Below the pieces are notes generated by a model that did not search any database, was not told the DNA's origin, and saw only the letters and a list, made by a program, of their open reading frames with translations. From positions 1 through 43,870 of the forward strand of contig CALDSS010000153.1 in assembly GCA_937924495.1 (NCBI GenBank): 43,870 nucleotides of DNA. Direction: 5' to 3'. Origin of the DNA: an uncultured Saprospiraceae bacterium (lineage in GTDB: Bacteria; Bacteroidota; Bacteroidia; Chitinophagales; Saprospiraceae). The position numbers were made by a program, and so were the translations under genes. The stretch's first letter is position 1. Each line of letters opens with the position of its first letter. Positions 36,255-43,870 of this stretch are shown here, one piece after another.

Positions 36255-36483
36255 CTCAATTATCAGATTTTTCTAAACACAAAAATAGACTTTACCTGTC
36301 ACTTTTGCTATAAATTTGAGGAGTCATTTTAAATATATTTTATAGCTAATTATTACAAAAAAATAAATATAAATCCTAAGTCTTTCATTATCAGAAAGTT
36401 GTGATTCTTCTGAGTTTATGAAGGGCAAATTTTGGTGTACAAAGTGAGTGTTTTCATTACCTTCGCCCACCAATTTTGAAAAA

Positions 36484-37023
36484 ATGGATCTACTGACAAA
36501 CAGAATTGTGAAAGCGACCGTTTCGGATTTGCCATTGGTGATGGAAACCTTCATGGCCTGTACTGCCGAACTAAAAAAGCAAGGCATCAATCAATGGAAC
36601 TACCAATACCCTGAACCAACGGAAGTACTTAAAGACATTAAGGATGGAACTGTTTTTATTATAAAAAACACCAAAAGAGTCATTGCTTGCATTACGCTCA
36701 ACCAAAAGCAAGATGTTCAGTACCAAAATGTAGATTGGCAACAAAAAGATGCGAAGGTTTTGGTCATGCATCGGTTGGCGGTTCATCCTATTTCGCAAGG
36801 AGAAGGTTTTGCAAAAAAAATGTGCAAATTTGCTGAAAAACATGCCCTCAAGCTTGGTTTGAATTCAATCAGATTGGATGCCTTCAGCGACAATCCGGCT
36901 TCTAATAATTTATACCTTTCCTTGGGTTATGAAGTTGCAGCTGGCATCTGTTATTATCACGATGTGAAGAAGCCTTTTTATTGCTATGAAAAGGATTTGA
37001 CGGTAAAGACTTCTAACCTTTAA
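36484..37023 (+). CDS. GNAT-family N-acetyltransferase
   Basis: The protein from ATG 36484 has 179 residues. A longer frame from GTG 36448 is less likely because ATG 36484 follows a TACCTTCG -7-like element (36458-36465) at a short distance. The GNAT fold shows in IVKATVSDLPLVMETF, the central strand VMHRLAVHP, the acetyl-CoA loop QGEGFAKKM and the C-terminal SIRLDAFSDNPASNNLYLSLGYEV. It would acetylate a small molecule or a protein amine; the substrate is unknown. It is convergent with the aminotransferase gene, separated by a long palindromic element. Confidence 0.9.
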   Translation: MDLLTNRIVKATVSDLPLVMETFMACTAELKKQGINQWNYQYPEPTEVLKDIKDGTVFIIKNTKRVIACITLNQKQDVQYQNVDWQQKDAKVLVMHRLAVHPISQGEGFAKKMCKFAEKHALKLGLNSIRLDAFSDNPASNNLYLSLGYEVAAGICYYHDVKKPFYCYEKDLTVKTSNL

Positions 37024-37036
37024 GCGTTTCAGAATA

Positions 37037-37119
37037 GGACACGGATTTAACGGATCAAAAAAGGATTTAAACTGATTTTTATCCGTTCATATCCGTCACA
37101 ATCCGTTAAATCCGTGTCC
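37037..37119. repeat. Long palindromic intergenic repeat (CGGATTTAACGGAT type)
   Basis: GGACACGGATTTAACGGAT (37037-37055) is repeated as an exact 19-bp inverted copy at 37101-37119. The 45-bp centre holds two more ATCCGT copies (37081-37086, 37091-37096) and a GGATTTAAA. It fills the whole spacer between the convergent GNAT and aminotransferase genes and could form a long hairpin that ends both transcripts. I recall similar ATCCGTTAAATCCGTG elements from other bacterial genomes; this was not checked. Confidence 0.85.
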
Positions 37120-37121
37120 CA

Positions 37122-38222
37122 TCAAACTACCGCTTTCAAACCCTCAATAAAAGCCTCATTCGCCTCCTGCGTTCCAATCGTAACTCTAATATGACCAGGA
37201 GCACCAAAGGCAGCAACTGGACGGGTCATAATGCCTTGAGTATGCATTTTAGCTTCAAAATCAGCCTCCCCCATTTCTGGTTTTAGCAAAATAAAATTGG
37301 CCTGACTCTTCCAATATTTTATACCGATTTTATCCAATTCAGGATAGAGATATGTTTTTCCTTTATTGACCAAATCAACAGTGCGGTTGATAAATTCAGT
37401 ATCTTTCAAAGCAGCCATAGCAGCTTCCATAGAAAGCGTATTTATGAAAAATGGACGACGCCATTGACTTACATATCGAGCAATTTCTTTTGTTGAATAA
37501 GCATATCCAACTCGCAATCCTGCCAATCCATAGGCTTTTGAAAAACTATTAACTGCAATCACTTTTTTGCCTTGATGAACATACTCCGTTCCTCTTACAA
37601 AATCAGAAGCCGTTGCATATTGAAAATAAACTTCATCATAAACCACTACCACATGATCAGGCACTCTTGCAATGAGTTCATCCATTTTATGTTTAGGAAT
37701 GTGGCTACCCGTTGGGTTGTTTGGAGAGCAAGTCCAAATCAAACGAGTTTTATCTGTTATTTTTGAAATAATGCCATCGACATCCAGTTCCCAATTATCT
37801 CCTTTGAGTGGTACATCAATTGTTTTGGCACCCATTTTTTCAGGAAAAGCTCTATAAGGAACAAAACCTGGATTTGAAAAAATACATTCCAATCCTTCTC
37901 CCAAAATTGTAGAAGTAATCAGTTGCAAAATCCCTACTCCACTATTATCCGTAATAAATTGATCTGGTGATAGTTCTCCACCATAAAACTCACTCAATGC
38001 CTTTCGAAATCTCAAATCATTATTATCAGGATATTCATTCAAGCCTCCCAAATGTTTTTGCAAAGCTTCCATCGCCAAAGGAGAGGAGCCCAACATGTTT
38101 TCGTTTGAAGACAACTTGTATATTGGCTTATCCGATACAATCTCATCCCGAGATTTTCCACCTTTATATTGAGGCCCTTTTGGCGTTAAGTAGTCTTTGA
38201 AAATGGAAATTTCTTTAATCAT
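37122..38222 (-). CDS. hisC: HisC-like PLP-dependent aminotransferase (histidinol-phosphate aminotransferase family)
   Basis: The 366-residue protein has the class I/II fold of HisC. The N-terminus carries YKLSSNENMLGSSP, then CSPNNPTGSHIP, the PLP-contacting Asp196 in VVYDEVYF, the Schiff-base Lys229 in SFSKAYGLAGLRVGYA and the substrate/PLP arginine region IRVTIGTQEANEAF. Length is typical. It would convert imidazole acetol phosphate to histidinol phosphate, or act on an aromatic amino acid, since HisC paralogues are often broad. No other histidine gene is near, which favours a paralogue outside the his operon. Start ATG 38222. Confidence 0.85.
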   Translation of the reverse strand: MIKEISIFKDYLTPKGPQYKGGKSRDEIVSDKPIYKLSSNENMLGSSPLAMEALQKHLGGLNEYPDNNDLRFRKALSEFYGGELSPDQFITDNSGVGILQLITSTILGEGLECIFSNPGFVPYRAFPEKMGAKTIDVPLKGDNWELDVDGIISKITDKTRLIWTCSPNNPTGSHIPKHKMDELIARVPDHVVVVYDEVYFQYATASDFVRGTEYVHQGKKVIAVNSFSKAYGLAGLRVGYAYSTKEIARYVSQWRRPFFINTLSMEAAMAALKDTEFINRTVDLVNKGKTYLYPELDKIGIKYWKSQANFILLKPEMGEADFEAKMHTQGIMTRPVAAFGAPGHIRVTIGTQEANEAFIEGLKAVV

Positions 38223-38336
38223 AAAAATTTATTTTACGAGAGCGATTTGCAAATATTGTTATACAGCGAACCATTTGACTGGGATATGGCATTAATAAAT
38301 ATATGTTCAGTCATCTTATTTTTCAGAAATAAAAAA

Positions 38337-38344
38337 TAAATTTG
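38337..38344 (+). promoter_or_regulatory. -7 element of the tRNA-Arg gene
   Basis: TAAATTTG matches TAnnTTTG and ends 9 bp before the mature 5' end of the tRNA, a typical distance. Confidence 0.5.
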
Positions 38345-38353
38345 CACCTCAAA

Positions 38354-38427
38354 GGCCCGGTAGTTCAACTGGATAGAATTTCGGATTTCGGCTCCGAAGG
38401 TTGCAGGTTCGAACCCTGCCCGGGTCA
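38354..38427 (+). tRNA. tRNA-Arg (anticodon TCG)
   Basis: All four arms can be drawn. The acceptor stem is GGCCCGG with CCGGGTC, plus discriminator A (38427). The D arm is GTTC/GAAT. The anticodon stem is TCGGA/TCCGA with loop TTTCGGC, giving anticodon TCG, which reads CGA and other CGN codons. The T arm is GCAGG-TTCGAAC-CCTGC. CCA is not encoded. Confidence 0.96.
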
Positions 38428-38432
38428 CTTAA

Positions 38433-38467
38433 AAAAGGGCTTAACTTATTACAAGTTGAGCCCTTTT
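38433..38467. terminator. Bidirectional terminator between tRNA-Arg and the E1 gene
   Basis: AAAAGGGCTTAACTT (38433-38447) pairs with AAGTTGAGCCCTTTT (38453-38467) around a 5-nt loop, with one T-G pair. The T-rich flank is on the right for the tRNA and on the minus side for the convergent E1 gene. Confidence 0.9.
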
Positions 38468-38470
38468 CTT

Positions 38471-40867
38471 TTATTCTTTTACCAATTTGAAAATGGCTTC
38501 AAAAATATCTTCCGAGTTAGGTTTGGAGAAATAATCTCCGTCCGAACCATACGGCGGCCGATGTGCTTTTGCACTGAGCGTCAATGGTTTAGCATCTAAC
38601 CAGTGATAGCCATTTTGCTCCTCCAAAACCTTTTGCATCATGTAGGCCGTTCCGCCTCCAGGCACATCTTCATCCACAAAAACGATACGATTTGTTTTCT
38701 TCAAGGATTCTACAATTTGTCCTTCCAGATCAAAAGGAAGCAATGTCTGCACATCAATCAATTCTACCGAAATTCCAGCTTCCGCCAACATTTCAATTGC
38801 TTTTTGAGCAATGCGAATACAGGAGCCGTAGGTCACTAAAGTTACATCAGTACCTTCTTGTAGCGTTTCTACCATTCCTAATGGCACAGTGAATTCACCT
38901 ATATTTTCAGGCATTTTTTCGCGTAAGCGATAGCCATTTAAACATTCAACAACAATTGCAGGGTCATCACTTCGCATCAAAGTATTGTACATCCCAGCTG
39001 CCTGCGTCATATTTCTTGGTACGCAAAGATACATTCCTCGTAAAGAGCCCAACATCATTTGCATCGGCGAACCAGCATGCCAGATTCCTTCCAACCGATG
39101 ACCTCTTGTTCTGATAATGGCAGGGGATTGTTGCAATCCTCCAGAGCGCCATCTCAAAGTGGCCAAATCATCTGTCAGCGGAGCGAGCCCATAAATCAAA
39201 TAGTCCAAATATTGAATTTCGGCAATTGGACGAAGACCTCTCATCCCCATTCCGATTGCTTGACCCATAATCGTCCATTCCCTGATTCCAGCATCGAAAA
39301 CACGATTTTTGCCGTACTTCTTCTGCATGCCCATAAGCCCTTGATTCACGTCGCCGATATTTCCGACATCTTCCCCAAAAGCATGTAAGCCTGGATATTT
39401 TGAAAGTAGATGGTCAAAATTAGAGTTCAAAATCTGATACCCTGGTTTCATGTCAGCTTCCGCTGAAAATTGAGGCGGAATGATAGGAACTTTCAGAGCC
39501 GATTTATCAGAATTACTGTAAAGGTGAGCCTCGTATTTCTGATTGCCTTCTGATATCTGAGAATCAATCCACGCTTTCAATTCCTCGGCAGATGAGTTGG
39601 AATTATTCATCAATTTGAAATACAATCGACGAGCATGCTCTAAAATCTCAGCAACAGTAGGGTTTATCAGTTTTTCTATTTTCTGAATCTCTTTTTTGAT
39701 GCTTTCATCTCCTGCAAACTCAACCGCAACCTTTTCGAGAATTGGTTTTAATCTATCGTATTCTTCATTGATGGTAGTTAAATAATTATCCCAAGCTCGT
39801 TTTTTAGAGTCGCGCGCAAATTGAATTGCACTTTTGTTGATAGTTTCTAACTCCTTTTTACTCGCAATTTTTTGAGAGACAATCCAATCACCAAATTTAG
39901 TAATACAATCAAAGTCTTTTTCCCACTGTAATCTTTCAGCGTTTTTGTAGCGCTCGTGAGAACCTGAGGTCGAATGCCCTTGAGGCTGAGTTACCTCATC
40001 CACGTGAATTAAACAAGGAACGTGCGTTTTTCTGGCTTTTGAAATGGCCTCTTTATAAGTGGCACGTAACCCCATGTAATCCCAAGCTTTTACTTTATAA
40101 ATGTCAATCCCATTGGTTCCTTTCTCAATCCTAAAACCTTCTAAAAGTGTTGAGATACTTCCTTTTGTAGTTTGATATTCTTTTGGAACAGAAATTCCAT
40201 ATCCATCATCCCAAACACAAACCACTAACGGAACTTGTTGAACAGCAGCGGCATTCATGGTTTCCCAGAAAGCACCTTCAGATGTACTTGCGTCACCGAT
40301 AGTAACAAAACAAACCTCATTTCCTTTTTCAGAAAAATTAGAGTTTTTAGCCAGATTTGCGTCATTTCGATAAATTTTGGATGCCAAAGCCAAACCAAGC
40401 CCACGAGCCATTTGACCTGCTGTAGAGGAAATATCCGAACTTACATTGTAGATTTCGTTATGGTTGGTCCACTCCCCATTCTCATCAACCGTTGGCGTTG
40501 CAAAGTGAGCGTTCATTTGCCTTCCTTTTGAAAAAGGGTCATTTTTCGCATCTGCGTATAATTGAGCAAAGAAATCTTCAATTTTGGAAACACCCAAGGC
40601 AAACATCAAAGTCTGATCCCGATAATAACCGGAGCGCCAATCTCCTTTTTGGTAATAATGAGCCAAGGCAGCTTGCGCTAATTCTTTACCATCCCCGAGA
40701 ATCCCAAATTTTGCTTTTCCAGTCAGAACCTCCTTTCTACCCATCAAACTCACCTCTCTGCTATAACAACAGATTCTATAATCTTCTAAAATTTCTTTCT
40801 TCAGTTTAGGGCTAATTTTTTTAGAGGGCGATTTCTTAGCAGTTTTCAAAGAAGAGGATTCAATCAT
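38471..40867 (-). CDS. Fused alpha/beta E1 component of a 2-oxoacid dehydrogenase complex (branched-chain type)
   Basis: The protein from ATG 40867 has 798 residues. The alpha part (about 20-390) carries the thiamine diphosphate motif GDASTSEGAFWETMNAA with the downstream DDGYGISVP. The beta part (about 470-798) begins with YQILNSNFDHLLSKYP and GEDVG, and includes GIREWTIMGQAIGMGMRGLRPIAEIQ and the C-terminal DVQTLLPFDLEGQ. A linker of about 100 residues joins them. It decarboxylates branched-chain 2-oxoacids (or related acids) and passes the acyl group to an E2. Fused E1 is common in Bacteroidota. The frame is open to TTG 40894, but that codon lies in a promoter-like CTTTGG sequence, so ATG 40867 is preferred. 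E2 and E3 are not in the window. Confidence 0.92.
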   Translation of the reverse strand: MIESSSLKTAKKSPSKKISPKLKKEILEDYRICCYSREVSLMGRKEVLTGKAKFGILGDGKELAQAALAHYYQKGDWRSGYYRDQTLMFALGVSKIEDFFAQLYADAKNDPFSKGRQMNAHFATPTVDENGEWTNHNEIYNVSSDISSTAGQMARGLGLALASKIYRNDANLAKNSNFSEKGNEVCFVTIGDASTSEGAFWETMNAAAVQQVPLVVCVWDDGYGISVPKEYQTTKGSISTLLEGFRIEKGTNGIDIYKVKAWDYMGLRATYKEAISKARKTHVPCLIHVDEVTQPQGHSTSGSHERYKNAERLQWEKDFDCITKFGDWIVSQKIASKKELETINKSAIQFARDSKKRAWDNYLTTINEEYDRLKPILEKVAVEFAGDESIKKEIQKIEKLINPTVAEILEHARRLYFKLMNNSNSSAEELKAWIDSQISEGNQKYEAHLYSNSDKSALKVPIIPPQFSAEADMKPGYQILNSNFDHLLSKYPGLHAFGEDVGNIGDVNQGLMGMQKKYGKNRVFDAGIREWTIMGQAIGMGMRGLRPIAEIQYLDYLIYGLAPLTDDLATLRWRSGGLQQSPAIIRTRGHRLEGIWHAGSPMQMMLGSLRGMYLCVPRNMTQAAGMYNTLMRSDDPAIVVECLNGYRLREKMPENIGEFTVPLGMVETLQEGTDVTLVTYGSCIRIAQKAIEMLAEAGISVELIDVQTLLPFDLEGQIVESLKKTNRIVFVDEDVPGGGTAYMMQKVLEEQNGYHWLDAKPLTLSAKAHRPPYGSDGDYFSKPNSEDIFEAIFKLVKE

Positions 40868-41052
40868 AATTTTAGATTTTATTGGTATTTCCAAAGTTTA
40901 TTTGGAAAGGTTTTCTCATTCAGAATAATAATTCAAAATCGCATTTCCGTTCCCGTAAATTTACAAAATCTACCTGCTTGAAGGCAAAACTTGAGTGGAT
41001 TATTATTCAAATATTAAATTTAATCATGTATCCTTGACCAAAAATTTTGAGA

Positions 41053-41700
41053 ATGAAAAAGCTGGTATTTTTAATAACAATTTTATTGGGTTTAGTTCAA
41101 TGCAGTCCCAAATTAATCCCTGTCCACAAAGAGCCTTTTCACCAACCCGTTTTCAAATCAAAAAATGCACGCATCTTGGACATCAGATTTCCGCCAGGAG
41201 ACACCTGCCTTTTCCATGAACATGTCAACAATTATTGTTATGTCATGCTTAAAGGTGGAAAATTAGCTACGCAAAGTCCAGGCAAAAAATTCAACTCATT
41301 TACGCTTCCAGATGCCTACACTGGTGGGGAATTTGAATTGCCTCATCAACCCAACGTGCATCGCATCGCCAACCTTGATTCTGACACTTTAAAATTTATG
41401 GCAATTGAAAATCTACGTCCAACAACTCACCCAATTTATAAATATCATGGTCATGAGTATCAGACTTTGATTGAAAACAATAAGGTTTTTAGGGTTGTAA
41501 AAATTGAATTGCCCGAAAATAGTCGGCATGATTTGAATTTCAACACGCCCACTCTACTAATCAATCGACATCAAAGACCTTTTATTTTAAATAATTCTCA
41601 AGTAAAAAAAGTTTGGGATTGGTGGGAAAATGGTGGTGAAATTTCAATTCAAAATTTACAAAAGGAGACCTTAGAAATACATGCGATTAGTTTAAAATAA
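41053..41700 (+). CDS. Cupin-fold lipoprotein
   Basis: The protein from ATG 41053 has 215 residues; the frame also opens at TTG 41047, two codons upstream. A lipoprotein signal (LVFLITILLGLVQC) places the lipidated cysteine near residue 17. The body shows a cupin-like barrel: IRFPPGDTCLFHEHVNNYCYVMLKGG carries the two-histidine metal motif, and PHQPNVHRIAN a third histidine. Many cupins bind metal or a small ligand; the function here is unknown. It lies 13 bp upstream of the CoA-transferase gene in the same direction, so they may be an operon. Confidence 0.75.
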   Translation: MKKLVFLITILLGLVQCSPKLIPVHKEPFHQPVFKSKNARILDIRFPPGDTCLFHEHVNNYCYVMLKGGKLATQSPGKKFNSFTLPDAYTGGEFELPHQPNVHRIANLDSDTLKFMAIENLRPTTHPIYKYHGHEYQTLIENNKVFRVVKIELPENSRHDLNFNTPTLLINRHQRPFILNNSQVKKVWDWWENGGEISIQNLQKETLEIHAISLK

Positions 41701-41713
41701 ACTGTTCTGATAA

Positions 41714-42790
41714 ATGAAAAAATTATTCAAAAACCTGAAGGTTGTAGAATTGGCAAGTGTACTTGCTGGCCCAGCAGTCGGGCTATTCTTCCGAGAGTTA
41801 GGAGCCAAAGTCATCAAAATTGAAAATAAAAAAACAGGAGGTGATGTCACTCGAATTTGGAAACTACCCTCCGAAAAAGCAGATAATCAATCCGCCTACT
41901 ATTCCAATGTCAATTGGAAAAAGAAGACACTCTTGTTGGATTTGAATGACAAAAAAGATTTCAAAAAAGCCTTAAAAAAAATTAAAACTGCGGATATCGT
42001 TATTTCTAATTTCAGAACTGAAAGCACCAAAAAATTAAACCTCGACTATAAATCAATCAAAAAAATAAACCCAAAAATCATCTATGGTTTAATCACAGGT
42101 TTTGGAGAGAACTCAACTCGACCTGCCTTTGACGTCGTTTTGCAAGCTGAAACTGGTTTTCTTTTCATGAATGGAAAACCTAAAGAATCTCCAGTCAAAA
42201 TGCCCGTTGCTTTGATAGATTTAATGGCTGCACATCAATTAAAAGAAGGGATTTTAGTAGCACTTTTAAAGAGAGAAAAAACTGGAAAGGGAAGCAAAGT
42301 TTCTGCGTCTCTTTATAAATCGGCCATCGCCTCGTTGGCCAATCAGGCTACCAACTGGTTGATGGTCAACCATATTCCTCAACCAATGGGAACCCAACAC
42401 CCCAATATTGCCCCGTATGGAGATATGTTTGAAACAAAAGACGGGAAACGAATTGTCTTGGCCATTGGGAATGAAAAGCAGTTCAACTCACTCTGCAATA
42501 CTTTGAAAATGAATACGTTAGCTGGGAATTCAAAATTTTCAACCAACAAGTCTCGTGTAAAAAACAGAGCCCAATTGAATGAGTTTTTAGCTAAAAAAAT
42601 AAGTGGACTTTCTTCCAAAAAATTGAGTACTCTCTTTTTGAATAATGACATTCCGTTTGGACAAGTCAAAAACATGCAAGAAGTTTTTGAAAATCCGATA
42701 GTTCAAGAAATGATTCTGGAGGAGCAACTTCCTACAGGTCAAATTACAAAAAGAGTCCGCTCTGCCGTTTTTAAAATTGAAGATGATTAG
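41714..42790 (+). CDS. Class III (CaiB/BaiF family) CoA-transferase
   Basis: The 358-residue protein opens with the family signature LKVVELASVLAGPAVGLFFRELGAKVIKIE and continues with NWKKKTLLLDL and IYGLITGFGE. The catalytic aspartate is Asp169 in ALIDLMAAHQLKEG, at the same number as Asp169 of formyl-CoA transferase. The C-terminal domain includes GKGSKVSASLYKSAIASL and MGTQHPNIAPYG. It transfers CoA between organic acids; the acids are not known. It is somewhat shorter than the ~400-residue members, mostly at the C-terminus. It is probably co-transcribed with the cupin lipoprotein. Confidence 0.93.
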   Translation: MKKLFKNLKVVELASVLAGPAVGLFFRELGAKVIKIENKKTGGDVTRIWKLPSEKADNQSAYYSNVNWKKKTLLLDLNDKKDFKKALKKIKTADIVISNFRTESTKKLNLDYKSIKKINPKIIYGLITGFGENSTRPAFDVVLQAETGFLFMNGKPKESPVKMPVALIDLMAAHQLKEGILVALLKREKTGKGSKVSASLYKSAIASLANQATNWLMVNHIPQPMGTQHPNIAPYGDMFETKDGKRIVLAIGNEKQFNSLCNTLKMNTLAGNSKFSTNKSRVKNRAQLNEFLAKKISGLSSKKLSTLFLNNDIPFGQVKNMQEVFENPIVQEMILEEQLPTGQITKRVRSAVFKIEDD

Positions 42791-42885
42791 AAGTGACATT
42801 TTTTAATTTAATTGCCAAGAAATCATCGAATGAGTAAATTAAAACAAATATCAATGAAAAGATTTTATTTTTAAATTAAAAGGAA

Positions 42886-42893
42886 TAACTTTG
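42886..42893 (+). promoter_or_regulatory. Bacteroidota-type -7 element
   Basis: TAACTTTG matches TAnnTTTG, 37 bp upstream of the ATG of the following unrecognised gene. No -33 TTTG is visible. Confidence 0.45.
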
Positions 42894-42929
42894 TAAGCAG
42901 TTGAATAACAGTATTTTAAAATTGAATTG

Positions 42930-43658
42930 ATGAAAAAACAGGCCGTACAACGTAAACACAATTTTCCTGATGCAGATCTCTATATGATTTGCCTTGATAG
43001 TATTCGTTTGGCTTTGGAAGACCTAAAACAATTTCAAACTTATGGGTATGATGCCCTTCGTTTGAAAACATTCAAATCGAAGTGTGACCAGTTTAAGGAA
43101 TTGCCTGATGATGACGAGTTGTTGGGAGATCAAATGATTCTCACCGAGAAGAAAGCAGAGCGAGGAGAAGGATTAAAGGCTGCCATTAGAAGTTTAATGC
43201 TACGTGTAGGCACGAAGTATGGCAATCGCTCCGGTCGCTATCGAAAATTTGGTGCTTCAAAATTGGGTGATATGACGGATGCTCAATTAGTTTTCTGTGG
43301 GCGAAGAGTTGTTCGAGTAGCACGTCAGCAAATTGATTTTTTAGAAGATGTGGGTGTCAATGAAAATGTCCTGAGTCGTATTTCAACTGCTACTCAAGAA
43401 TTCGAAGCTTCAGTCAATCGTAAGTTAGATCGAGTATCTGACCGAGATATTGGTGTAGAGTTGCGTGTAATAAAAGGAAATGATATTTATGAAGAATTGG
43501 TGATTCTCTGTAATATTGGCAAAGATATATGGAGAGAGACTGATAAAAATCGGTACGAAAAGTATTGTTTGTACGAAAGTAACAATGACCAAAAATTGGC
43601 CAGAAAGACTGGTAAAACTTTGAAGAAAAAAGTAGTCAGAAAGAATAAACAAATGTAA
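42930..43658 (+). CDS. Unrecognised basic protein of 242 residues
   Basis: I do not recognise this family. The protein starts at ATG 42930 (the frame also opens at TTG 42927). It is cytoplasmic by appearance, mostly helical, and rich in Arg and Lys. A central segment, SLMLRVGTKYGNRSGRYRKFG, is glycine/arginine-rich. A very basic tail follows (about 223-242: KTGKTLKKKVVRKNK). Helical stretches such as RLALEDLKQFQTYGY and GVNENVLSRISTATQEFEAS look like coiled or bundle helices. The basic tail and Gly/Arg segment could fit nucleic-acid binding, but this is a guess. It has its own -7 element and is followed by a stem-loop and then the 9-bp tandem repeat. Confidence 0.8.
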   Translation: MKKQAVQRKHNFPDADLYMICLDSIRLALEDLKQFQTYGYDALRLKTFKSKCDQFKELPDDDELLGDQMILTEKKAERGEGLKAAIRSLMLRVGTKYGNRSGRYRKFGASKLGDMTDAQLVFCGRRVVRVARQQIDFLEDVGVNENVLSRISTATQEFEASVNRKLDRVSDRDIGVELRVIKGNDIYEELVILCNIGKDIWRETDKNRYEKYCLYESNNDQKLARKTGKTLKKKVVRKNKQM

Positions 43659-43669
43659 AAGGTAAAACC

Positions 43670-43740
43670 GGGTGGCAGTGGCATAAGGTTAATTGGCTAG
43701 GAATAAAAACCCTGAAGCCGTAGGCTGTCACCCTTTTTTG
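43670..43740 (+). terminator. Branched hairpin with T run after the basic protein gene
   Basis: GGGTGGCAG (43670-43678) pairs with CTGTCACCC (43725-43733), with one G-U pair, enclosing 46 nt. It is followed by six T residues. A small competing hairpin, AGCC-GTA-GGCT, is at 43716-43726. It can act as an intrinsic terminator, though the large enclosed loop is unusual. Confidence 0.5.
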
Positions 43741-43870
43741 AGTTAATTGAGTTAATTGAGTTAATTGAGTTAATTGAGTTAATTGAGTTAATTGAGTTAA
43801 TTGAGTTAATTGAGTTAATTGAGTTAATTGAGTTAATTGAGTTAATTGAGTTAATTGAGTTAATTGAGTT
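43738..43870. repeat. 9-bp tandem repeat (TTGAGTTAA)n running off the window
   Basis: The unit TTGAGTTAA is repeated without visible error about 14.8 times over 133 bp up to the edge. No long coding use is apparent: one plus frame is open but has no start. The true length is unknown because the window ends inside it. Confidence 0.97.

Noticed and set aside
36000-36480. Vitamin riboswitch upstream of the DUF6580-like gene
   Set aside because: The upstream spacer is only about 200 bp and shows none of the conserved blocks of the cobalamin or thiamine riboswitches.
36324-36590. Minus-strand frame of 88 codons upstream of the GNAT gene
   Set aside because: It overlaps the start of the GNAT gene on the other strand and has low-complexity, AT-driven composition.
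38234-38428. Minus-strand frame of 64 codons opposite tRNA-Arg
   Set aside because: Its start (TRAGFEPATFG-like) is the known spurious translation of the antisense strand of a tRNA gene.
43670-43733. Integron attC-like recombination site
   Set aside because: The inverted arms are present but the conserved core-site ends are not, and there is no integrase or gene cassette pattern.
43738-43870. CRISPR array
   Set aside because: The 9-bp units are contiguous with no spacers and no cas genes are near.

Overview
The window looks like a marine, gliding-type member of the Bacteroidota, most likely the Saprospiria (Saprospira/Lewinella/Aureispira relatives). The evidence is a SusC/SusD pair, a PorP/SprF-type protein of the type IX secretion family, FG-GAP/ASPIC-UnbV lipoproteins, repeated TAnnTTTG-type -7 promoter elements, few Shine-Dalgarno sites and AT-rich spacers. 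Placement at class level is inference. No phage, transposase, CRISPR array or integrase was seen.

Region 1 (1-12364) is a secondary-lipid (PUFA synthase-like) locus. Reading leftwards on the minus strand: a TetR regulator, a PfaA-type KS-AT-ACP-ACP protein, a separate KR-DH protein, and a KS-CLF-AT protein that runs off the left edge. A divergent Sfp-type phosphopantetheinyl transferase, which could prime the two ACPs, lies on the other side of tetR. The domain order equals the myxobacterial-type Pfa2/Pfa3 order with Pfa2 split in two. The enoyl reductase and the terminal DH/acyltransferase domains are not in the window. Palindromic repeat-like sequences sit inside two interdomain linkers and between two of the genes.

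Region 2 (12365-18230) holds envelope and housekeeping genes: an outer-membrane barrel protein, an NlpC/P60 protein lacking its catalytic cysteine, a PorP/SprF protein behind a strongly structured leader, a VTC-domain protein, rpsU (bS21) and a DEAD-box RNA helicase. Two convergent pairs overlap by 4 nt at their stop codons.

Region 3 (18231-22568, minus strand) contains a LacI regulator, a secreted two-domain aspartyl protease with a PDZ domain, an ECF sigma factor, a membrane protein with three tandem ~63-residue repeats (probable anti-sigma factor) and a DUF4252 protein. The last four may form one stress-signalling operon.

Region 4 (22569-35613, plus strand) is a nutrient-uptake locus. It comprises a regulatory spacer, SusC, SusD, a terminator, then a translationally coupled set of two large paralogous FG-GAP/ASPIC-UnbV lipoproteins and a family 2 glycosyltransferase. 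No glycoside hydrolase is present.

Region 5 (35614-43870) is mixed: a DUF6580-like membrane protein, a GNAT acetyltransferase, a long palindromic repeat, a HisC-like aminotransferase, tRNA-Arg(TCG), a fused alpha/beta 2-oxoacid dehydrogenase E1, a cupin lipoprotein, a class III CoA-transferase, an unrecognised basic protein and a 9-bp tandem repeat that runs off the right edge. Several genes start with TTG or GTG, or need their start moved a few codons downstream of the longest ORF; this is stated per gene.
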